From Sordaria brevicollis (Eukaryota > Ascomycota > Sordariomycetes > Sordariales > Sordariaceae): 64,000 nt of DNA. Made by a program: the position numbers and the translations under genes. Below are positions 1-14,000 of the stretch, in pieces (position 1 is the stretch's first letter; each line of letters begins with the position of its first letter). The stretch is taken from positions 1 through 64,000 of the forward strand of contig JAUTDP010000002.1 in NCBI GenBank assembly GCA_033439795.1, given 5' to 3'. The notes below the pieces were generated by a model that searched no databases, was not told the origin of the DNA, and worked only from the letters and a program-made list of their open reading frames with translations.

Positions 1-1000
1 ATATATATATTATAATATTCCTTATTTAAAAAACGTATCCGAACCTTAATAAATATATTATTTATTTTATTTTATTTTCCACTCTTATTAAGGTTTTATT
101 CGAAAAAAATAAAGAAGAATTATATAACCGTATAATAATAACCTTATTATTATATATATATATATATTTAAATATTCCTTCCCTAAAAACGCTATACTAA
201 CCTTTCTTTACCCGGTATTTAATTTATTTTATTTTCTCTCTCATTAAGGTTTTATTCGAAAAAAATAAAGAAAAATTATATAAACGTATAATAATAACCT
301 TATTATTATTTATATATATATATTATAATATTCCTTCCCTAAAAACGCTATACTAACCTTTCTTTACCCGTATTTAATTTATTTTATTTTTACTCTCATT
401 AAGGTTTTATTCGAAAAAAAATAAAAAAATTATATAACCGTATAATAATAACCTTTATTATTATATATATATTATAATATTCCTTCCCTAAAACGCTATA
501 AACCTTAATTTTTTTTATTTTATTTTATTTTCCACTCTCATTAAGGTTTATTCGAAAAAAATAAAGAAGATTATATAACCGTATAATAATAACCTTATTA
601 TTATATATATATATATATTTAAATATTCCTTCCCTAAAAACGCTATATTAACCTTTCTTTACCCGGTTTTAATTTATTTTATTTTCTACTCTCATTAAGG
701 TTTTATTCGAAAAAAATAAAGAAGAATATATAACCGTATAATAATAACCTTATTATTATTTATATATATATTTAAATATTCCTTCCCTAAAAACGCTATA
801 TTAACCTTTCTTTACCCGGTTTTAATTTATTTTATTTTCACTCTATTAAGGTTTTATTCGAATAAATTCGAAAAAAATAAAAAAAAACTAACCCTAACCC
901 TTTTAACCTATTTATATCGTTATTATACTTATTATATATATAAATAACTTTATATACCTTCCTTTTATCCTTTTAATTTTTTTGCTTTAATTACTTTTAT
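1..1000. repeat. Satellite block B1 (family B, partial unit)
   Basis: This is part of a family-B unit. Position 1 aligns with about 11,388 (offset to the next head motif 11,398) and shares the B marks: CCGAACCTTAATAAA, the long (TA)n-TTTAAATATTCC tract, ACCCGGTTTTAATTT and a head followed by TTTTAACCTATTTATATCG. It contains many one-base gaps relative to the clean units near 12,000-20,000. The right boundary with family A is blurred because about 1,000-1,200 mixes marks of both families. Confidence 0.75.
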
Positions 1001-4000
1001 TTTTATTTTATTATTAAATTATTATATATAATATTTATCCTTATATAGCGTTATTAATTATTATATATATATATTATAATATTCCTTCCTTAAAAACGCT
1101 ATACTAACCTTTCTTTACCCTATTTAATTTATTTTATTTTCCACTCTCACTAAGGTTTAATTAAAAAAAATAAAAAAATTATTTAACCGTATAATAATAA
1201 CCTTATTATTTTTATATATATATTATAATATCCTTATTTAAAAAACGTATCCGAACCTTAAAATATATTATTTAATTTATTTTATTTTCTACTCTCATTA
1301 AGGTTTTATTCGAAAAAAATAAAAGAAATTATATAACCGTATAATAATAACTTATTATTATTATATATATATATTATAATATTCCTTCCCTAAAAACGCT
1401 ATACTAACTTTCTTTACCCGGTATTTAATTTATTTTATTTTCTACTCTCATTAAGGTTTTATTCGAAAAAATAAAGAAATTATATAACGTATAATAATAA
1501 CTTATTATTATTTATATATATATATTATATATTCCTTCCCTAAAACGCTATACTAACCTTTCTTTACCCGGTATTTAATTTATTTTATTTTCTACTCTCA
1601 TTAAGGTTTATTCGAAAAAAATAAAGAAAAATTATATAACGTATAATAATAACCTTATTATTATTATATATAATATATTATAATATTCCTTCCCTAAAAA
1701 CGCTATATAACCTTTTTTACCCGGTATTTAATTTATTTTATTTTCTACTCTCATTAAGGTTTTATTCGAAAAAAATAAAAAAAAATTATATAAACGTATA
1801 ATAATAACCTTATTATTATTTATACATATATTTAATAATATTCCTTCCCTAAAAACGCTATTCTAACCTTTCTTTACCCGGTATTTAATTTATTTTATTT
1901 CCACTCTCATTAAGGTTTTATTCGAATAAATTCGAAAAAAATAAAAAAAACTAACCCTAACCCTTTTGACATATTTATGTCTTATTATACTTATATATAT
2001 ATAAATAACTTATATACCTTCTTTTATCCTTTTAATTTTTTGCTTTAATTACTTTTATTTTTATTTTATTTATATACATATTATATATAATATTTATCCC
2101 TTATATAATAGCGTTATTAATTATTATATATAATATTTATAATATTCCTTCCTTAAAAACGCTATACTAACCTTTCTTTACCCGGTATTTAATTTATTTT
2201 ATTTTCTACTCTCACTAAGGTTTAATTAAAAAAATAATAAGAAAATTATTTAACCGTATAATAATAACCTTATTATTATTTATATATATATATTATAATA
2301 TTCCTTATTTAAAAACGTATCCGAACCTTGATAAATATATTATTTAATTTATTTTATTTTCTACTCTCATTAAGGTTTTATTCGAAAAAATCAAAAAGAA
2401 ATTATATAACTGTATAATAATAACTTTATTATTATTTATATATATATATTATAATATTCCTTCCCTAAAAACGCTATACTAACTTTCTTTACCCGGTATT
2501 TAATTTATTTTATTTTCTACTCTCATTAAGGTTTTATTCGAAAAAAATAAAGAAAATTATATAACCGTATAATAATAACCTTATTATTATTTATATATTA
2601 TATTAAATATTCCTTCCCTAAAACGCTATATAACCTTTCTTTACCCGGTATTTTAATTTATTTTATTTTCTACTCTCATTAAGGTTTTATTCGAAAAAAA
2701 TAAAAAAAATTATATAAACGTATAATAAACCTTATTATTATTTATATACATATATATTATAATATTCCTTCCCTAAAAACGCTATTCTAACCTTTCTTTA
2801 CCCGGTATTTAATTTATTTTATTTTCCACTCTCATTAAGGTTTTATTCGAATAAATTCGAAAAAAATAAAAAAAAACTAACCCTAACCCTTTTGACATAT
2901 TTATGTCGTTATTATACTTATATATATATATAAATAACTTTATATTACCTTCCTTTTATCCTTTTTAATTTTTTTGCTTTAATTACTTTTATTTTTATTT
3001 TATTTATATACATTATTATATATAATATATTTATCCCTTATATAATAGCGTTATTAATTATTATATATATATATTATAATATTCCTTCCTTAAAAACGCT
3101 ATACTAACCTTTCTTTACCCGGTATTTAATTTATTTTATTTTCTACTCTCACTAAGGTTTAATTAAAAAAAATAAGAAAAAATTATTTAACCGTATAATA
3201 ATAACCTTATTATTATTTATATATATATATTATAATATTCCTTATTTAAAAAACGTATCCGAACCTTGATAAATATATTATTTAATTTATTTTATTTTCT
3301 ACTCTCATTAAGGTTTTATTCGAAAAAAATCAAAAGAAATTATATAATTGTATAATAATAACTTTATTTTTATTTATATATATATATTATAATATTCCTT
3401 CCCTAAAAACGCTATACTAACCTTTCTTTACCCGGTATTTAATTTATTTTATTTTCTACTCTCATTAAGGTTTTATTCGAAAAAAATAAAGAAAAATTAT
3501 ATAACCGTATAATAATAACCTTATTATTATTTATATATATATATTATAATATTCCTTCCCTAAAAACGCTATACTAACCTTTCTTTACCCGGTATTTAAT
3601 TTATTTTATTTTCTACTCTCATTAAGGTTTTATTCGAAAAAAATAAAGAAAAATTATATAACCGTATAATAATAACCTTATTATTATTTATATATATATA
3701 TTATAATATTCCTTCCCTAAAAACGCTATACTAACCTTTCTTTACCCGGTATTTAATTTATTTTATTTTCTACTCTCATTAAGGTTTTATTCGAAAAAAA
3801 TAAAAAAAAATTATATAAACGTATAATAATAACCTTATTATTATTTATACATATATATTATAATATTCCTTCCCTAAAAACGCTATTCTAACCTTTCTTT
3901 ACCCGGTATTTAATTTATTTTATTTTCCACTCTATTAAGGTTTTATTCGAATAAATTCGAAAAAAATAAAAAAAAACTAACCCTAACCCTTTTGACATAT

Positions 4001-7000
4001 TTATGTCGTTATTATACTTATATATATATATAAATAACTTTATATTACCTTCCTTTTATCCTTTTTAATTTTTTTGCTTTAATTACTTTTATTTTTATTT
4101 TATTTATATACATTATTATATATAATATATTTATCCCTTATATAATAGCGTTATTAATTATTATATATATATATTATAATATTCCTTCCTTAAAAACGCT
4201 ATACTAACCTTTCTTTACCCGGTATTTAATTTATTTTATTTTCTACTCTCACTAAGGTTTAATTAAAAAAAATAAGAAAAAATTATTTAACCGTATAATA
4301 ATAACCTTATTATTATTTATATATATATATTATAATATTCCTTATTTAAAAAACGTATCCGAACCTTGATAAATATATTATTTAATTTATTTTATTTTCT
4401 ACTCTCATTAAGGTTTTATTCGAAAAAAATCAAAAGAAATTATATAATGTATAATAATAATTTATTATTATTTATATATATATATTATAATATTCCTTCC
4501 CTAAAAACGCTATATTAACCTTTTTTACCCGGTATTTAATTTATTTTATTTTCTACTCTCATTAAGGTTTTATTCGAAAAAAATAAAGAAAAATTATATA
4601 ACGTATAATAATAACCTTATTATTATTTATATATATATATTATAATATTCCTTCCCTAAAAACGCTATATTAACCTTTCTTTACCCGGTATTTAATTTAT
4701 TTTATTTTCCACTCTCATTAAGGTTTTATTCGAAAAAAATAAAAAAAAATTATATAAACGTATAATAATAACCTTATTATTATTTATATATATATATTAT
4801 AATATTCCTTCCCTAAAAACGCTATTCTAACCTTTCTTTACCCGGTATTTAATTTATTTTATTTTCCACTCTCATTAAGGTTTTATTCGAATAAATTCGA
4901 AAAAAATAAAAAAAAACTAACCCTAACCCTTTTGATATATTTATGTCGTTATTATATTTATATATATATATAAATAACTTTATATTACCTTCCTTTTATC
5001 CTTTTTAATTTTTTTGCTTTAATTACTTTTATTTTTATTTTATTTATATACATTATTATATATAATATATTTATCCCTTATATAATAGCGTTATTAATTA
5101 TTATATATATATATTATAATATTCCTTCCTTAAAAACGCTATATTAACCTTTCTTTACCCGGTATTTAATTTATTTTATTTTCTACTCTCACTAAGGTTT
5201 AAATTAAAAAAAATAAAGAAAAAATTATTTTAACCGTATAATAATAACCTTATTAATTATTTATATATATATATTATAATATTCCTTATTTAAAAAACGT
5301 ATCCGAACCTTGATAAATATATTATTTAATTTATTTTATTTTCTACTCTCATTAAGGTTTTATTCGAAAAAAATCAAAAGAAATTATATAACTGTATAAT
5401 AATAACTTTATTATTATTTATATATATATATTATAATATTCCTCCCTAAAAACGCTATACTAACCTTTCTTTTACCCGGTATTTAATTTATTTTATTTTC
5501 TACTCTCATTAAGGTTTTATTCGAAAAAAATAAAGAAAAATTATATAAACCGTATAATAATAACCTTATTATTATTTATAATATATATTATATATTCCTT
5601 CCCTAAAAACGCTATACTAACCTTTCTTTACCCGGTATTTAATTTATTTTATTTTCTACTCTCATTAAGGTTTTATTCGAAAAAAATAAAAAAAAATTAT
5701 ATAAACGTATAATAATAACCTTATTATTATTTATACATATATATTATAATATTCCTTCCCTAAAAACGCTATTCTAACCTTTCTTTACCCGGTATTTAAT
5801 TTATTTTATTTTCCACTCTCATTAAGGTTTTATTCGAATAAATTCGAAAAAAATAAAAAAAAACTAACCCTAACCCTTTTGACATATTTATGTCGTTATT
5901 ATACTTATATATATATATAAATAACTTTATATTACCTTCCTTTTATCCTTTTTAATTTTTTTGCTTTAATTACTTTTATTTTTATTTTATTTATATACAT
6001 TATTATATATAATATATTTATCCCTTATATAATAGCGTTATTAATTATTATATATATATATTATAATATTCCTTCCTTAAAAACGCTATACTAACCTTTC
6101 TTTACCCGGTATTTAATTTATTTTATTTTCTACTCTCACTAAGGTTTAATTAAAAAAAATAAGAAAAAATTATTTAACCGTATAATAATAACCTTATTAT
6201 TATTTATATATATATATTATAATATTCCTTATTTAAAAAACGTATCCGAACCTTGATAAATATATTATTTAATTTATTTTATTTTCTACTCTCATTAAGG
6301 TTTTATTCGAAAAAAATCAAAAGAAATTATATAACTGTATAATAATAACTTTATTATTATTTATATATATATATTATAATATTCCTTCCCTAAAAACGCT
6401 ATACTAACCTTTCTTTACCCGGTATTTAATTTATTTTATTTTCTACTCTCATTAAGGTTTTATTCGAAAAAAATAAAGAAAAATTATATAAACGTATAAT
6501 AATAACCTTATTATTATTTATATATATATATTATAATATTCCTTCCCTAAAAACGCTATTCTAACCTTTCTTTACCCGGTATTTAATTTATTTTATTTTC
6601 CACTCTCATTAAGGTTTTATTCGAATAAATTCGAAAAAAAATAAAAAAAAACTAACCCTAACCCTTTTGACATATTTATGTCGTTATTATACTTATATAT
6701 ATATATAAATAACTTTATATTACCTTCCTTTTATCCTTTTTAATTTTTTTGCTTTAATTACTTTTATTTTTATTTTATTTATATACATTATTATATATAA
6801 TATATTTATCCCTTATATAATAGCGTTATTAATTATTATATATATATATTATAATATTCCTTCCTTAAAAACGCTATACTAACCTTTCTTTACCCGGTAT
6901 TTAATTTATTTTATTTTCTACTCTCACTAAGGTTTAATTAAAAAAAATAAGAAAAAATTATTTAACCGTATAATAATAACCTTATTATTATTTATATATA

Positions 7001-10000
7001 TATATTATAATATTCCTTATTTAAAAAACGTATCCGAACCTTGATAAATATATTATTTAATTTATTTTATTTTCTACTCTCATTAAGGTTTTATTCGAAA
7101 AAAATCAAAAGAAATTATATAATTGTATAATAATAACTTTATTATTATTTATATATATATATTATAATATTCCTTCCCTAAAAACGCTATACTAACCTTT
7201 CTTTACCCGGTATTTAATTTATTTTATTTTCTACTCTCATTAAGGTTTTATTCGAAAAAAATAAAGAAAAATTATATAACCGTATAATAATAACCTTATT
7301 ATTATTTATATATATATATTATAATATTCCTTCCCTAAAAACGCTATACTAACCTTTCTTTACCCGGTATTTAATTTATTTTATTTTCTACTCTCATTAA
7401 GGTTTTATTCGAAAAAAATAAAAAAAAATTATATAAACGTATAATAATAACTTTATTATTATTTATATATATATATTATAATATTCCTTCCCTAAAAACG
7501 CTATTCTAACCTTTCTTTTACCCGGTATTTAATTTATTTTATTTTCTACTCTTATTAAGGTTTTATTCGAATAAATTCGAAAAAAATAAAAAAAAATTAA
7601 CCCTAACCCTTTTGATAATTTATGTCGTTATTATACTTATATATATATATAAATAACTTTATATTACCTTCCTTTATCCTTTTTAATTTTTTTGCTTTAA
7701 TTACTTTTATTTTTATTTATTTATATACATTATTATATATAATATATTTATCCCTTTATAATAGCGTTATTAATTATTATATATATATATTATAATATTC
7801 CTTCCTTAAAAACGCTATACTAACCTTTCTTTACCCGGTATTTAATTTATTTTATTTTCTACTCTTACTAAGGTTTAATTAAAAAAAATAAGAAAAAATT
7901 ATTTAACCGTATAATAATAACCTTATTATTATTTATATATATATATTATAATATTCCTTATTTAAAAACGTATCCGAACCTTGATAAATAATTATTTAAT
8001 TTATTTTATTTTCTACTCTCATTAAGGTTTTATTCGAAAAAAATCAAAAGAAATTATATAACTGTATAATAATAACTTTATTATTATTTATATATATATA
8101 TTATAAATTCCTTCCCTAAAAACGCTATACTAACCTTTCTTTACCCGGTATTTAATTTATTTTATTTTCTACTCTTATTAAGGTTTTATTCGAAAAAAAT
8201 AAAGAAAAATTATATAACCGTATAATAATAACCTTATTATTATTTATATATATATTATAATATTCCTTCCTAAAAACGCTATATTAACCTTTCTTTACCC
8301 GGTATTTAATTTATTTATTTTCTACTCTCATTAAGGTTTTATTCGAAAAAAATAAAAAAAAATTATATAAACGTATAATAATAACCTTATTATTATTTAC
8401 ATATATATTATAATATTCCTTCCCTAAAAACGTTATTCTAACCTTTCTTTACCCGGTATTTAATTTATTTTATTTTCCACTCTCATTAAGGTTTTATTCG
8501 AATAAATTCGAAAAAAATAAAAAAAAACTAACCCTAACCCTTTTGACATATTTATGTCGTTATTATACTTATATATATATTAAATAACTTTATATTACCT
8601 TCCTTTTATCCTTTTTAATTTTTTTTGCTTTAATTACTTTTATTTTTATTTATTATATATATTATTATATATAATATATTTATCCCTTATATAATAGCGT
8701 TATAATTATTATATATATATATTATAATATTCCTTCCTTAAAACGCTATACTAACCTTTCTTTACCCGGTATTTAATTTATTTTATTTTCTACTCTTACT
8801 AAGGTTTAATTAAAAAAAATAAGAAAAAATTATTTAACCGTATAATAATAACCTTATTATTATTTATATATATATATTATAATATTCCTTATTTAAAAAA
8901 CGTATCCGAACTTTGATAAATATATTATTTAATTTATTTTATTTTCTACTCTCATTAAGGTTTTATTCGAAAAAAATCAAAAGAAATTATATAATTGTAT
9001 AATAATAACTTTATTATTATTTATATATATATATTATAATATTCCTTCCCTAAAAACGCTATATTAACCTTTCTTTACCCGGTATTTAATTTATTTTATT
9101 TTCTACTCTTATTAAGGTTTTATTCGAAAAAAATAAAGAAAAATTATATAACCGTATAATAATAACCTTATTATTATTTATATATATATATTATAATATT
9201 CCTTCCCTAAAAACGCTATACTAACCTTTCTTTACCCGGTATTTAATTTATTTTATTTTCTACTCTCATTAAGGTTTTATTCGAAAAAAATAAAAAAAAA
9301 TTATATAAACGTATAATAATAACCTTATTATTATTTATATATATATATTATAATATTCCTTCCCTAAAAATGCTATTCTAACCTTTCTTTACCCGGTATT
9401 TAATTTATTTTATTTTCTACTCTCATTAAGGTTTTATTCGAATAAATTCGAAAAAAAATAAAAAAAAACTAACCCTAACCCTTTTAACATATTTATATCG
9501 TTATTATACTTATATATATATATAAATAACTTTATATTACCTTCCTTTTATCCTTTTTAATTTTTTTGCTTTAATTACTTTTATTTTTATTTTATTTATA
9601 TACATTATTATATATAATATATTTATCCCTTATATAATAGCGTTATTAATTATTATATATATATATTATAATATTCCTTCCTTAAAAACGCTATACTAAC
9701 CTTTCTTTACCCGGTATTTAATTTATTTTATTTTCTACTCTCATTAAGGTTTTATTCGAAAAAAATAAAGAAAAATTATATAACCGTATAATAATAACCT
9801 TATTATTATTTATATATATATATTATAATATTCCTTCCCTAAAAACGCTATACTAACCTTTCTTTACCCGGTATTTAATTTATTTTATTTTCTACTCTCA
9901 TTAAGGTTTTATTCGAAAAAAATAAAAAAAAATTATATAAACGTATAATAATAACCTTATTATTATTTATACATATATATTATAATATTCCTTCCCTAAA

Positions 10001-11039
10001 AACGCTATTCTAACCTTTCTTTACCCGGTATTTAATTTATTTTATTTTCCACTCTCATTAAGGTTTTATTCGAATAAATTCGAAAAAAATAAAAAAAAAC
10101 TAACCCTAACCCTTTTGACATATTTATGTCGTTATTATACTTATATATATATATAAATAACTTTATATTACCTTCCTTTTATCCTTTTTAATTTTTTTGC
10201 TTTAATTACTTTTATTTTTATTTTATTTATATACATTATTATATATAATATATTTATCCCTTATATAATAGCGTTATTAATTATTATATATATATATTAT
10301 AATATTCCTTCCTTAAAAACGCTATACTAACCTTTCTTTACCCGGTATTTAATTTATTTTATTTTCTACTCTCACTAAGGTTTAATTAAAAAAAATAAGA
10401 AAAAATTATTTAACCGTATAATAATAACCTTATTATTATTTATATATATATATTATAATATTCCTTATTTAAAAAACGTATCCGAACCTTAATAAATATA
10501 TTATTTAATTTATTTTATTTTCTACTCTCATTAAGGTTTTATTCGAAAAAAATCAAAAGAAATTATATAACTGTATAATAATAACTTTATTATTATTTAT
10601 ATATATATATTATAATATTCCTTCCCTAAAAACGCTATACTAACCTTTCTTTACCCGGTATTTAATTTATTTTATTTTCTACTCTCATTAAGGTTTTATT
10701 CGAAAAAAATAAAGAAAAATTATATAACCGTATAATAATAACCTTTATTATTTATATATATATATTATAATATTCCTTCCCTAAAAACGCTATACTAACC
10801 TTTCTTTACCCGGTATTTAATTTATTTTATTTTCTACTCTCATTAAGGTTTTATTCGAAAAAAATAAAAAAAAATTATATAAACGTATAATATAACCTTA
10901 TTATTATTTATACATATATATTATAATATTCCTCCCTAAAAACGCTATTCTAACCTTTCTTTACCCGGTATTTAATTTATTTTATTTCCACTCTCATTAA
11001 GGTTTTATTCGAATAAATTCGAAAAAAATAAAAAAAAAC
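1000..11039. repeat. Satellite block A1 (family A units)
   Basis: Family-A units are marked by TTTTGACATATTTATGTCG after the head motif, CCTTCCTTAAAAACGC in the first monomer, CCGAACCTTGATAAA in the second and GCTATTCTAACC in the last. From the head at 1,951 the spacings are 926, 1,100, 940, 947, 788, 945, 931, 941, 631 and 939. In monomers per unit that is 5,6,5,5,4,5,5,5,3,5. The same series recurs in block A2 from 22,014. Single-base deletions are frequent, especially before 3,000. Confidence 0.85.
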
Positions 11040-14000
11040 TAACCCTAACCCTTTTAACTATTTATATCGTTATTATACTTATATATATATATAAATAACT
11101 TTATATTACCTTCCTTTTATCCTTTTTAATTTTTTTGCTTTAATTACTTTTATTTTTATTTTATTTATATACATTATTATATATAATTTATTTATCCCTT
11201 ATATACTAGCGTTATTAATTATTATATATATATATTATAATATTCCTTCCTTGAAAACGCTATACTAACCTTTCTTTACCCTATATTCAATTTATTTTAT
11301 TTTCCACTCTCATTAAGGTTTAATTAAAAAAAATAAAAAAAAATTATTTAACCGTATAATAATAACCTTATTATTTTTTATATATATATATTATAATATT
11401 CCTTATTTAAAAAACGTATCCGAACCTTAATAAATATATTATTTATTTTATTTTATTTTCCACTCTTATTAAGGTTTTATTCGAAAAAAATAAAGAAGAA
11501 TTATATAACCGTATAATAATAACCTTATTATTATATATATATATATATTTAAATATTCCTTCCCTAAAAACGCTATACTAACCTTTCTTTACCCGGTATT
11601 TAATTTATTTTATTTTCTATTCTCATTAAGGTTTTATTCGAAAAAAATAAAGAAAAATTATATAAACGTATAATAATAACCTTATTATTATTTATATATA
11701 TATATTATAATATTCCTTCCCTAAAAACGCTATACTAACCTTTCTTTACCCTATTTAATTTATTTTATTTTCCACTCTCATTAAGGTTTTATTCGAAAAA
11801 AATAAAAAAAAATTATATAACCGTATAATAATAACCTTATTATTTATATATATATATATTTAAATATTCCTTCCTAAAAACGCTATATTAACTTTTTTAC
11901 CCGTTTTAATTTATTTTATTTTCCACTCTCATTAAGGTTTTATTCGAAAAAAATAAAGAAGAATTATATAACCGTATAATAATAACCTTATTATTATATA
12001 TATATATATATTTAAATATTCCTTCCCTAAAAACGCTATATTAACCTTTCTTTACCCGGTTTTAATTTATTTTATTTTCTACTCTCATTAAGGTTTTATT
12101 CGAAAAAAATAAAGAAAAATTATATAACCGTATAATAATAACCTTATTATTATTTATATATATATATTATAATATTCCTTCCCTAAAAACGCTATATTAA
12201 CCTTTCTTTACCCGGTTTTAATTTATTTTATTTTCCACTCTTATTAAGGTTTTATTCGAATAAATTCGAAAAAAATAAAAAAAAACTAACCCTAACCCTT
12301 TTAACCTATTTATATCGTTATTATACTTATATATATATATAAATAACTTTATATTACCTTCCTTTTATCCTTTTTAATTTTTTTGCTTTAATTACTTTTA
12401 TTTTTATTTTATTTATATACATTATTATATATAATTTATTTATCCCTTATATATTAGCGTTATTAATTATTATATATATATATTATAATATTCCTTCCTT
12501 GAAAACGCTATACTAACCTTTCTTTACCCTATATTCAATTTATTTTATTTTCCACTCTCATTAAGGTTTAATTAAAAAAAATAAAAAAAAATTATTTAAC
12601 CGTATAATAATAACCTTATTATTTTTTATATATATATATTATAATATTCCTTATTTAAAAAACGTATCCGAACCTTAATAAATATATTATTTATTTTATT
12701 TTATTTTCCACTCTTATTAAAGTTTTATTCGAAAAAAATAAAGAAGAATTATATAACCGTATAATAATAACCTTATTATTATATATATATATATATTTAA
12801 ATATTCCTTCCCTAAAAACGCTATATTAACCTTTCTTTACCCGGTATTTAATTTATTTTATTTTCTATTCTCATTAAAGTTTTATTCGAGAAAAATAAAG
12901 AAAAATTATATAAACGTATAATAATAACCTTATTATTATTTATATATATATATTATAATATTCCTTCCCTAAAAACGCTATACTAACCTTTCTTTACCCG
13001 GTATTTAATTTATTTTATTTTCTACTCTTATTAAGGTTTTATTCGAAAAAAATAAAGAAAAATTATATAACCGTATAATAATAACCTTATTATTATATAT
13101 ATATATATATTTAAATATTCCTTCCCTAAAAACGCTATATTAACCTTTCTTTACCCGGTTTTAATTTATTTTATTTTCCACTCTCATTAAGGTTTTATTC
13201 GAAAAAAATAAAGAAGAATTATATAACCGTATAATAATAACCTTATTATTATATATATATATATATTATAATATTCCTTCCCTAAAAACGCTATATTAAC
13301 CTTTCTTTACCCGGTTTTAATTTATTTTATTTTCCACTCTTATTAAGGTTTTATTCGAATAAATTCGAAAAAAATAAAAAAAAACTAACCCTAACCCTTT
13401 TAACCTATTTATATCGTTATTATACTTATATATATATATAAATAACTTTATATTACCTTCCTTTTATCCTTTTTAATTTTTTTGCTTTAATTACTTTTAT
13501 TTTTATTTTATTTATATACATTATTATATATAATTTATTTATCCCTTATATACTAGTGTTATTAATTATTATATATATATATTATAATATTCCTTCTTTG
13601 AAAACGCTATACTAACCTTTCTTTACCCTATATTCAATTTATTTTATTTTCCACTCTCATTAAAGTTTAATTAAAAAAAATAAAAAAAAATTATTTAACC
13701 GTATAATAATAACCTTATTATTTTTTATATATATATATTATAATATTCCTTATTTAAAAAACGTATCCGAACCTTAATAAATATATTATTTATTTTATTT
13801 TATTTTCCACTCTTATTAAAGTTTTATTCGAAAAAAATAAAGAAGAATTATATAACCGTATAATAATAACCTTATTATTATATATATATATATATTTAAA
13901 TATTCCTTCCCTAAAAACGCTATACTAACCTTTCTTTACCCGGTATTTAATTTATTTTATTTTCTATTCTCATTAAGGTTTTATTCGAAAAAAATAAAGA

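Noticed and set aside
1..1000. A true chromosome end (telomere) at the left edge
   Set aside because: Only two hexamers occur together and they recur every ~0.6-1.3 kb. There is no long CCCTAA tract at position 1, and the window starts within a unit.
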